From Bacillota bacterium (GTDB taxonomy: Bacteria > Bacillota > Clostridia > Christensenellales > Borkfalkiaceae), in contig JAETTR010000020.1 in the NCBI GenBank assembly GCA_021768985.1, positions 1 to 13,124 of the forward strand: DNA of 13,124 nt, in the 5' to 3' direction. How positions within the stretch are numbered: position 1 is the first letter of the stretch; the number at the start of each line of letters is the position of its first letter. Positions 1 through 6,259 of the stretch are shown here, in pieces. The notes under the pieces were generated by a model. It did not search any database and was not told where the DNA came from. It saw nothing but the letters and a program-made list of their open reading frames with translations. Position numbers and translations under genes: made by a program.

Positions 1-36
1 GAATACGAATTCGAGTTGAAGGGCAAGCGAGGATAG
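1..36 (+). CDS. Possible 3' end of an upstream gene (partial)
   Basis: Frame 1 reads eleven codons (EYEFELKGKRG) and then a TAG stop at 34-36. The charged composition and the position just before a promoter fit the tail of a gene that begins left of the window. Frame 2 stops at 17-19. Frame 3 stays open but runs into the pcrA region as a shadow frame. Eleven residues are too few to recognise a family, so the call rests on position and reading frame only. Confidence 0.3.
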   Translation, partial: EYEFELKGKRG

Positions 37-68
37 TCGGAAAACTGCGGAAACCGAGGGGCAAACGG

Positions 69-104
69 TTGATAAACCGCCGCGGTTGTGATATAATATT
101 CGGG
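69..104 (+). promoter_or_regulatory. Sigma-70/SigA-type promoter of pcrA-ligA, extended -10
   Basis: A -35 box TTGATA (69-74) is followed by exactly 17 bases and a consensus -10 box TATAAT (92-97). TG at 89-90 makes it an extended -10 (TGA-TATAAT). The transcription start should lie about 7 bases after the -10, near 104, while the pcrA ATG is at 106. The mRNA would therefore be leaderless or nearly so. No SD sequence is visible before that ATG, which agrees. The motifs are seen directly; the start site is inferred from usual spacing. Confidence 0.8.
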
Positions 105-105
105 T

Positions 106-2415
106 ATGAATCTACTCGAAAGCCTAAACGAAGAGCAAAAAAAGCCCGTCCTCGACACCGAGGGCGCGGTTCTTGTACTCGCGGGGGCGGGAAGCGGAAA
201 AACCCGCGTTCTCACCGCCCGCATTTCTCATCTCGTGGGGGATCTGGGCGTTCCGCCCGAGAACGTGCTCGCCATCACCTTCACCAATAAGGCGGCGAAC
301 GAAATGAAGTCCCGCCTCGAAGCGTTTACCGATACCCGCCGCATGTGGGTGTGCACCATTCACTCCATGTGCGTGCGCATTCTTCGCATGTACGCCGCAA
401 AGCGCGGACTCAACGAAAACTTTTCCATTTATTCCGAGCAGGAGCGCTCCGCCGTCATCAAGCAGGCGTTCAAGGAGTGCGGCTACGAGGACAACGAGGG
501 CTTGCTGAAATCGGTGAAATATCACATTTCCGAAGCGAAGATGCTCGGGCTCGCGCCCGACGCGTACTTAAAAGCGCACGCCCGCGAGCGGAACATCGAG
601 GCGGCGGTCGCCGTCTACCGCAAGTACTGCGTGCATTTAAAGGCGTATAACGCGCTCGATTTCGACGATTTGCTGACCGAAGCCCGCCTGCTTCTTTCCG
701 AGGACAAGGAGGCGCGCGAGTATCTTGCGGGCAAATTCCGCTACGTGCACGTGGACGAGTTTCAGGACACCAACGCGGTGCAGTTCGACATCGTCAAGAT
801 GCTCGCTTCCGTTCACGGCAACCTCTTCGTCGTGGGCGACGACGACCAGTCCATCTACGGCTGGCGGGGCGCGAAGATCGAAAATATCCTGCACTTCGAG
901 CGGGTCTATCCGAAGGCGAAAATTTATAAATTACAGCGGAACTACCGCTCGACCAAGGCGATTTTATCCCTCGCGAACGCTTCCATTTCCAACAACGCGT
1001 TCCGCAAGGGAAAGGAGCTCTGGACGGAGAACGAGGAGGGGGAGAAGCCCGTGTTTTACGAGGCGGACGAGGAGAGCGGGGAAGCGCTCTATTGCGCCCG
1101 TCTGATCGCCGAGCTCCGACGGCAGGGGTACCGTCTTTCCGATTTCGCCGTGCTCATGCGCATCAACGCGCTCACCCGTTCGTACGAACAGGAGTTTACC
1201 AAGTACGGCATCAACTACAAAGTGTTCGGCGGGTTCAAATTCTTCGAACGGAAAGAAATCAAGGATATCCTCGCCTATCTGCGGCTGTGCGCCAACCCCA
1301 ACGACGACGAAGCCTTTCTGCGCATCATCAACGTGCCGCGCAGGGGGATCGGCGACAAGACGGTGCAGACCCTGCTCTCCTACGCGCAGGCGGAGGAAAT
1401 CCCGCTTTACTATGCGTTGCTCGATTGCGACCTGCTGCCGTTCAACGCGGGAACCAAGGCGAAGCTGAAAGCTTTTGCCGATTACATCAAGGAGCTCGTC
1501 GTAAAGGCGCAGGAGGAGCGGGTGGACCTGCTTACTTCGTATATCGTCAAGACCTCGGGCATGTACGAGCAGTACGCCGACAATTCGGACGAAAGCGTGA
1601 CCAAGCGCGCGAACATCGACGAATTCCAGAACTCCGTGGACGAGTTCGCCCGCATGAACCGCGAGGCGACGCTCTCCGATTACCTGCAACAGATCACGCT
1701 CTATTCGGACACCGACGAGATGGACGACGGCGACTACGTGACCATCGCCACCGTGCACGCCGTCAAGGGGCTGGAATTCCGTTGCGTGTTCTTTGTCGGG
1801 CTCGAAGAGAACATCATGCCCACTTCCCGCGCGCTCGACGATCCGCACGCGCTCGAAGAGGAACGGCGGCTGATGTACGTCGCGATTACCCGCGCGCGGG
1901 AACGGCTCTGGCTCACCCGTTCGCGGAGCCGCTATCTGTACGGCAAGCGGGAACCGAGCATGCGTTCGCGCTTCGTGGACGAACTGAAAGGGGAGCTCGA
2001 AATCCCCGAAACGCGCGCCTATCCCCGCTATTCGGGGGATTTCGGCGGGAACAGCGGGTACAACGGCGGCTACGGCGGGTACGCCCGCGGCGGTTTCGGC
2101 GGCGGCTTCGGAAGCGCGCCCAAGCGGGTGGGGAGTTATTCGGAACAGCGGGAGGAGAGCTGCCGCACGTTCGGCGCGGGAAAACCCGTTCCGGCTCCGG
2201 TATCCCGTCCCGCGCCCTATCAGCCTCCCGCGCCGACGCCCAAGAAGGACGTGTCCGGCTTCGTCGTGGGCACGAAGGTGCGGCACACCCGATTCGGCGA
2301 TGGCGAGATCGTCGCCGTGCGCGGTCAGGGCGGGAATCTGATTATCACGGTGCGGTTCGACAAAGCGGGCAACAAGGATCTGGCTGCGGCGCTCGCCCCG
2401 TTGGAGATTTTATAA
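106..2415 (+). CDS. pcrA: ATP-dependent 3'-5' DNA helicase PcrA (UvrD/Rep family)
   Basis: This is a superfamily 1A helicase that unwinds DNA in repair, replication and removal of blocks; in Gram-positives PcrA also binds RNA polymerase. The 769 residues carry the full motif set: Walker A GAGSGKT (27-33), TFTNKAA (58-64), Walker B VDEFQD (216-221), GDDDQSIYGWRGA (244-256), NYRS (279-282), TVHAVKGLEF (549-558) and MYVAITRARERL (590-601). Residues about 640-715 form a low-complexity linker rich in Gly/Tyr and then Pro. Residues about 718-769 (FVVGTKVRHTRFGDGEIVAV...) resemble the PcrA C-terminal Tudor-like domain that contacts RNA polymerase. The start at 106 puts the N-terminus (MNLLESLNEEQ) exactly where family members begin. 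The promoter lies directly upstream without an SD. ligA follows after 43 bases, the conserved pcrA-ligA pairing of Bacillota, which favours PcrA over other UvrD paralogues. Confidence 0.95.
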   Translation: MNLLESLNEEQKKPVLDTEGAVLVLAGAGSGKTRVLTARISHLVGDLGVPPENVLAITFTNKAANEMKSRLEAFTDTRRMWVCTIHSMCVRILRMYAAKRGLNENFSIYSEQERSAVIKQAFKECGYEDNEGLLKSVKYHISEAKMLGLAPDAYLKAHARERNIEAAVAVYRKYCVHLKAYNALDFDDLLTEARLLLSEDKEAREYLAGKFRYVHVDEFQDTNAVQFDIVKMLASVHGNLFVVGDDDQSIYGWRGAKIENILHFERVYPKAKIYKLQRNYRSTKAILSLANASISNNAFRKGKELWTENEEGEKPVFYEADEESGEALYCARLIAELRRQGYRLSDFAVLMRINALTRSYEQEFTKYGINYKVFGGFKFFERKEIKDILAYLRLCANPNDDEAFLRIINVPRRGIGDKTVQTLLSYAQAEEIPLYYALLDCDLLPFNAGTKAKLKAFADYIKELVVKAQEERVDLLTSYIVKTSGMYEQYADNSDESVTKRANIDEFQNSVDEFARMNREATLSDYLQQITLYSDTDEMDDGDYVTIATVHAVKGLEFRCVFFVGLEENIMPTSRALDDPHALEEERRLMYVAITRARERLWLTRSRSRYLYGKREPSMRSRFVDELKGELEIPETRAYPRYSGDFGGNSGYNGGYGGYARGGFGGGFGSAPKRVGSYSEQREESCRTFGAGKPVPAPVSRPAPYQPPAPTPKKDVSGFVVGTKVRHTRFGDGEIVAVRGQGGNLIITVRFDKAGNKDLAAALAPLEIL

Positions 2416-2458
2416 ACCGTATCCGCTTTCGCGTTTATCGGGGGAATAGGTAACGTTT

Positions 2459-4399
2459 ATGGACAGAATGCAGGAACTTTGCGAAATTTTAAACAAATGG
2501 GCGTACGAGTACTACGTGCTCGACAATCCGAGCGTACCCGATCGGGAGTACGATAAGCTCTACGACGAGCTCCGCGAGCTCGAGCGGGAGAGCGGGGTCA
2601 CGCTCCCCCAATCCCCCACGCGCAGGGTGGGCGGCGAGCCCGTGAGCGGGTTCGAAAAGCACGCGCACATCGCCCGCCTGTACAGTCTGGATAAGGCGGT
2701 GACGGAGGACGAGCTGTCCGCGTTTTTCACGCGCGTGCAGAAGATCGAACCGAACGCGGCGTTTACGGTGGAATATAAATTCGACGGGCTCACGGTGTGC
2801 CTGACTTACGAGGACGGCGAATTCGTGCGCGCCACCACCCGCGGCAACGGCGTGGAGGGGGAGGACGTCACCGCCCAGGTACTTACGGTAAAAACGTTTC
2901 CGCTGACGATCGGCTATAAGGGAATTCTCGAAGTGCGGGGGGAAGCCGTCATGCGGCTTTCCGCGCTCGAAGAATACAACCGCAGCCATGCGGGCGACGA
3001 GCTGAAAAACGCGCGCAACGCGGCGGCGGGCGCGATCCGCAACCTCGATCCCAAGGTGACCGCCTCCCGCAAGCTGGATATTTATTTTTACGATATCAAC
3101 TACATGAGCGAAAAACCGCTCCCTTCGCAGGAGGCGGGCATGGAATTTCTGCGCAAAGAGGGGTTCAAGACGTACCCCTATTTCAAGATCTGCGCGGACG
3201 CGGACGAGGTGCGCGCCGCGATCGACGAGATCGAAATCGAACGCAAGCGGATCGACGTGCTCACCGACGGCGCGGTCGTCAAGGTAAACGAAGAGCGCGT
3301 GCGCGAAGAGATGGGATATACCGATAAATTCCCCCGCTGGGCGATCGCGTACAAGTTCGAGGCGGAAGAGGCGGAAACGACGGTGGAGGAGGTGTTCTGG
3401 CAGGTGGGCAGAACGGGAAAGCTGACCCCGCTCGCCCTCGTATCTCCCGTCGAGCTCGCGGGCGCGACGGTGCGCCGCGCCACGCTGAACAATTTCGGCG
3501 ATCTGACGCGCAAGGACGTGAAAGTGGGCTCCCGCGTGCTGATCCGCCGTTCGAACGAGGTCATTCCCGAGATCCTCGGCGCGGTCTCCCATACCGAGGG
3601 AAGTCTGCCCGTGCAAAAGCCCGAAACCTGCCCTTATTGCGGAAGCGCGGTGAAAGAGGTGGGCGCGAATCTGTTCTGTCCGAACCGCGATTGCAAGCCC
3701 CGCGTGGTGCAGAAGCTCACCCATTATTGCAGTAAGAACGCGGCGGATATCGAGGGGCTTTCGGAAGCGACGCTTACCGTGCTCTACGAGACCCGCGGCG
3801 TGAAGCGGTTCTCCGACCTGTACGCGCTGACGGCGGAGGATTTCAAGGGGCTCGAAGGGTTTAAAACGAAAAAGATTTCCAACCTGCTCGGCGCGATCGA
3901 GGGCGGGAAAAAGCTCCCGCTCGACCGCTTCCTGTACGCGATCGGAATCGACGGAATCGGCAGGGTGGCGGCGCGCGATCTCGCGTCCTTCGGCAGCGTG
4001 GAGGCGGTCGCCGCGCTCACGGTCGAAGAGCTCGTTACGCTCGAAAATATCGGCGAAATCACGGCGAACGCGGTGCGGAATTATTTCTCGGACGAAGAGA
4101 ATCTCGCGGAGTTGGAACGCCTGAAGGCGGCGGGCGTGGAGCCCTTCGTCAAGGCGCGGAAAACGGAGGGCGCGTTCGCGGGCGAAAACGTGGTGCTGAC
4201 GGGCGGACTGAACAGCATGTCCCGCCCCGAGGCGCAGAAGCTGATCGAGGAGCTCGGCGGCACGGCGCAGAGTTCCGTCACCGCAAAGACGACGCTCGTG
4301 ATCGCGGGGGAGAGCGCGGGCAGTAAGCTCGAAAAGGCGAAAAAGCTGGGAATCCGAATCATCGGCGAAGAGGAGTTTTTATCCCTTTTGAAAAGTTAA
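2459..4399 (+). CDS. ligA: NAD+-dependent DNA ligase LigA
   Basis: LigA seals nicks in double-stranded DNA (Okazaki fragments, repair) using NAD+. The 646 residues are slightly short for the family (about 670) but all domains are present. The Ia NMN-binding region is YEYYVLDNPSVPDREYD (16-32). The adenylation lysine is K107 in KFDG (107-110). The OB-fold spans about 313-380, with RRSNEVIPEI (363-372). A Cys4 zinc finger has C391, C394, C407 and C412. Helix-hairpin-helix repeats cover about 425-545, and the C-terminal BRCT domain covers about 572-646 (GENVVLTGGL, then GSKLEKAKKLG). The OB segment has ATLNN where many ligases have ATLHN; together with RRSNEVIP this resembles a clostridial subfamily, judged from memory. 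ATG 2459 has AGGT (2448-2451) 7 bases upstream; a second Met at codon 4 is a possible alternative. It probably shares the pcrA transcript. No clear terminator is seen after the stop. Confidence 0.97.
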   Translation: MDRMQELCEILNKWAYEYYVLDNPSVPDREYDKLYDELRELERESGVTLPQSPTRRVGGEPVSGFEKHAHIARLYSLDKAVTEDELSAFFTRVQKIEPNAAFTVEYKFDGLTVCLTYEDGEFVRATTRGNGVEGEDVTAQVLTVKTFPLTIGYKGILEVRGEAVMRLSALEEYNRSHAGDELKNARNAAAGAIRNLDPKVTASRKLDIYFYDINYMSEKPLPSQEAGMEFLRKEGFKTYPYFKICADADEVRAAIDEIEIERKRIDVLTDGAVVKVNEERVREEMGYTDKFPRWAIAYKFEAEEAETTVEEVFWQVGRTGKLTPLALVSPVELAGATVRRATLNNFGDLTRKDVKVGSRVLIRRSNEVIPEILGAVSHTEGSLPVQKPETCPYCGSAVKEVGANLFCPNRDCKPRVVQKLTHYCSKNAADIEGLSEATLTVLYETRGVKRFSDLYALTAEDFKGLEGFKTKKISNLLGAIEGGKKLPLDRFLYAIGIDGIGRVAARDLASFGSVEAVAALTVEELVTLENIGEITANAVRNYFSDEENLAELERLKAAGVEPFVKARKTEGAFAGENVVLTGGLNSMSRPEAQKLIEELGGTAQSSVTAKTTLVIAGESAGSKLEKAKKLGIRIIGEEEFLSLLKS

Positions 4400-4421
4400 C
4401 CGAAAAATCCCCGCAAATGAC

Positions 4422-4457
4422 TTGAAAAATCGTGCGAAAGGTGATATAATAAAGGCA
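4422..4457 (+). promoter_or_regulatory. Sigma-70/SigA-type promoter of the yicC-gmk-rpoZ-priA-... cluster
   Basis: The -35 box TTGAAA (4422-4427), a 17-base spacer and the consensus -10 TATAAT (4445-4450) with TG at 4442-4443 (extended -10) match the architecture of the pcrA promoter. The two share the 11-mer GTGATATAATA. The predicted start near 4457 gives a yicC leader of about 56 bases. The -35 begins 23 bases after the ligA stop, so readthrough from pcrA-ligA may also feed the cluster. Confidence 0.8.
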
Positions 4458-4464
4458 TTATTAT
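4446..4464. promoter_or_regulatory. AT-rich perfect dyad over the -10/+1 region (operator candidate)
   Basis: ATAATAA (4446-4452) and TTATTAT (4458-4464) are perfect 7-base inverted arms around a 5-base centre AGGCA. The dyad covers most of the -10 box and the predicted transcription start. A repressor binding here would block promoter access. The arms are pure A/T, so a chance origin is quite possible. No regulator gene lies nearby. Confidence 0.3.
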
Positions 4465-4512
4465 GGGGGAATGTGATAGTTCCGTTCCCATTCGAAAGAA
4501 GGAAGAGTTTTT

Positions 4513-5385
4513 ATGTTCAGCATGACGGGCTACGGCAAGGGCGAATTCCGCGAAAACGGCGTGGAGCTTACGGTGGAACTGAAATCGGTGAACAACCGCT
4601 ATCTCGATCTCGCCGTCAAATGCCCCCGCGCATTTCTGGCGCAGGAAGAGCTCATCCGTTCCATCGTACGGGAATCTCTCTCCCGCGGGCACGTGGACGT
4701 GTTCGTGAGCTATACGGACGGCAGAGAAAAGGAAAAGTCGCTCTTCCTCGATAAGAACCTTGCGCGCTCGTACATGGCGGCAAAGACGGAGCTGAAAGAG
4801 CTCTTTCCCGAACTGACCGACGACGCGGGACTCGCGTTTTTCCTGCGCTTGCCCGACGTGGTGCGCGCGACGGAGAGCGGCGGAGCCGACGAAACGCTCG
4901 TGGAGGCGTTAAAGTCCGCGTTGAAATCGGCGTTGACCGCGCTTTCGGAGATGCGCCGCGCCGAGGGCGAGCGGCTGAATGAGGACCTGCTCTCCCGCAT
5001 GAAGACGATTTCCCGTCTTCGCGACGAGATCGCGGAGCGCGCGCCGCTCGTGGCGGAGGAGTACCGCAGGAAGCTTTCGGAGCGGATCGGCGAATTTCTC
5101 GGCGGCAAGGTGGACGAAACGCGCATTCTGACGGAAGCGGCGGTGTTTGCCGACAAATGCAATATCGACGAAGAACTCACCCGTTTAAGCTCGCACATCA
5201 AGGAATTCCACAGCATTTGCGGGAGCGAAAGAGTGGGCAGAAAGCTCGACTTTCTGATACAGGAATTCAACCGCGAATGCAACACGATTTGCAGTAAATC
5301 CAACGACGCGAAAATCACGGCGTGCGCACTCGAGATGAAGAACGAAATCGAAAAGGTGCGCGAGCAGATTCAGAATCTGGAGTAA
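4513..5385 (+). CDS. yicC: YicC family endoribonuclease (YloC-like)
   Basis: YicC proteins are conserved bacterial endoribonucleases; E. coli YicC has been linked to small-RNA turnover, and the B. subtilis member is YloC. The 290 residues show the family N-terminus (FSMTGYGKGEF, 2-12, then KSVNNRYLDL, 24-33), a middle region ending in RRAEGERLNEDL (148-159), and the conserved C-terminal domain with DEELTRLSSHIKEF (219-232), LDFLIQEFNRECNTICSKS (245-263) and REQIQNLE (283-290). Length is normal. The SD is AAGGA (4499-4503), 9 bases before ATG 4513. It is first in the cluster, and gmk begins 2 bases after its stop. In Bacillus-type genomes a small gene (remA, DUF370) normally separates yicC from gmk; there is no room for it here. 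Family identity is firm; the cellular substrate cannot be inferred. Confidence 0.93.
   Translation: MFSMTGYGKGEFRENGVELTVELKSVNNRYLDLAVKCPRAFLAQEELIRSIVRESLSRGHVDVFVSYTDGREKEKSLFLDKNLARSYMAAKTELKELFPELTDDAGLAFFLRLPDVVRATESGGADETLVEALKSALKSALTALSEMRRAEGERLNEDLLSRMKTISRLRDEIAERAPLVAEEYRRKLSERIGEFLGGKVDETRILTEAAVFADKCNIDEELTRLSSHIKEFHSICGSERVGRKLDFLIQEFNRECNTICSKSNDAKITACALEMKNEIEKVREQIQNLE
5365..5379 (+). repeat. Small hairpin abutting the gmk Shine-Dalgarno
   Basis: CAGATT (5365-5370) and AATCTG (5374-5379) are perfect inverted arms around a 3-base loop. The last G of the stem is the first base of the GGAG SD of gmk. It lies inside the conserved yicC tail (EQIQNLE), so the bases are partly constrained by coding. 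A role in gating gmk translation until ribosomes finish yicC is inference. Confidence 0.3.
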
Positions 5386-5387
5386 TC

Positions 5388-5969
5388 ATGGCGGGCGTAC
5401 TGTTTATCATATCCGGTCCTTCGGGAGTCGGCAAAGGCACACTCGTAAAGATGCTAATTAAGGACGATCCCGCGTTGGCGCTCTCGGTCTCCTGCACCAC
5501 CCGCGCCCCGCGCGCAGGCGAACAGGACGGCAGGGAATACTTCTTCCTCACGAAAGAGGAGTTCGAAAGACGGCTTGCGGAGGGGGATTTTCTCGAATCG
5601 GACGAACACTTCGGCAATTACTACGGCACGCCGAAATCCTTCGTAAAGGAGCGGCTGAAAGAAAAATCGGTGATTCTCGAAATCGACGTGGTGGGCGCGC
5701 TCAACGTAAAGCGCAACTATGCGAACGAGTTTCCCCGTCTGGCGCTCGTCATGGTCGTACCGCCCAGCCTGTCCGCGCTCGAAGCGCGGCTTTCGGGCAG
5801 AAAGTCGGAGACGCCGCGGGAGCGCGAGAGCAGACTCGAACGGGTCAACTACGAGCTTTCGCAACAGTCGGAATACGATTACGTCGTCGTGAACGACAAC
5901 TTGAACGACGCGTATGCGGAACTGAAAAAGATAATATCGCAAGAAATCAAGCAATCGGAAAGGAGATGA
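5388..5969 (+). CDS. gmk: Guanylate kinase
   Basis: Gmk phosphorylates GMP (or dGMP) to GDP with ATP in the cytoplasm, an essential purine salvage/synthesis step that also feeds (p)ppGpp metabolism. The 193 residues include the P-loop GPSGVGKGT (10-18), the GMP-binding stretch TTRAPRAGEQDGREYFF (37-53), EIDVVGA (98-104; EIDVQGA is more usual), and the lid region around GRKSETPRE (137-145). I chose ATG 5388 rather than the longer open frame from 5322, because the extra 22 residues overlap yicC and do not resemble the family, whose members start just before the P-loop strand. An SD GGAG (5379-5382) sits 5 bases before this ATG. That SD touches a small hairpin at 5365-5379. The yicC stop is 2 bases upstream, so translation is probably coupled. 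Confidence 0.96.
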   Translation: MAGVLFIISGPSGVGKGTLVKMLIKDDPALALSVSCTTRAPRAGEQDGREYFFLTKEEFERRLAEGDFLESDEHFGNYYGTPKSFVKERLKEKSVILEIDVVGALNVKRNYANEFPRLALVMVVPPSLSALEARLSGRKSETPRERESRLERVNYELSQQSEYDYVVVNDNLNDAYAELKKIISQEIKQSERR

Positions 5970-5976
5970 GAAATAT

Positions 5977-6198
5977 ATGATTAACGAACCCTCGGTAGAC
6001 GCGCTCGTGCGCAAGCTGGGCACGGAAGACGCTCCCGTCAGCCGTTACGAGCTGTGCGTGATCGTTTCCAAACGCACCCGCCAGATCATTTCGCAGATGC
6101 AGGCGACGGGTACGCAGGAACTCCCCGGCAAACAGAAGGAAATCGTGCTCGCCTGTCAGGAAGTCATGAACGGCAAGGTGACGAGCGCGAAAGACTGA
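5977..6198 (+). CDS. rpoZ: RNA polymerase omega subunit
   Basis: Omega helps fold and assemble the beta' subunit of RNA polymerase. The 73-residue product has the expected size and pattern: INEPSVDALVRKL (2-14), then SRYELCVIVSKRTRQI (22-37), matching the conserved YELV..AAKRARQ core, and QKEIVLACQEVMNGKV (53-68), matching the family's C-terminal ALEEI..GKI segment. A strong SD AAAGGAG (5959-5965), inside the end of gmk, lies 11 bases before ATG 5977. The gap to gmk is 7 bases. Position directly after gmk is the classic arrangement and supports the call. In many Bacillota coaBC would follow; here priA follows after 61 bases. Confidence 0.92.
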   Translation: MINEPSVDALVRKLGTEDAPVSRYELCVIVSKRTRQIISQMQATGTQELPGKQKEIVLACQEVMNGKVTSAKD

Positions 6199-6206
6199 TC
6201 TCACGG

Positions 6207-6233
6207 AAAATCGCCCCCAATCGGGGCTGTTTT
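6207..6233 (+). terminator. Terminator-like hairpin between rpoZ and priA
   Basis: GCCCC (6213-6217) pairs with GGGGC (6223-6227) across the loop CAATC. Flanking AAAA (6207-6210) can pair with TTTT (6230-6233). The GC stem followed by TGTTTT looks like a short intrinsic terminator or attenuator, readable from both strands because of the A-run. The 5-base GC stem is short for an efficient terminator, and no good promoter is seen before priA, so partial termination (lower priA expression) is the likeliest role. Confidence 0.45.
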
Positions 6234-6259
6234 CATATTCCAATCGCGGAACTTACGAT

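Noticed and set aside
1092..2453. 453-codon forward frame inside pcrA
   Set aside because: It is Arg/Ala-rich with no recognisable domain, while the overlapping frame encodes complete helicase motifs.
964..3724. Long antisense open frames (e.g. 964-2286 with 440 codons, 2489-3724 with 411 codons)
   Set aside because: They lie opposite pcrA and ligA, are rich in His/Arg/Val as expected from reversed GC-rich codons, and show no family motifs or SD. They are shadows of the real genes.
5322..5387. 22-residue N-terminal extension of gmk
   Set aside because: It overlaps the conserved yicC tail in another frame, and the family N-terminus and the SD both point to ATG 5388.
6231..6259. Promoter before priA
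   Set aside because: The best -10-like hexamer (TACGAT, 6254-6259) has only a poor -35 (TTTCAT) and abuts the start codon, so it is not convincing.
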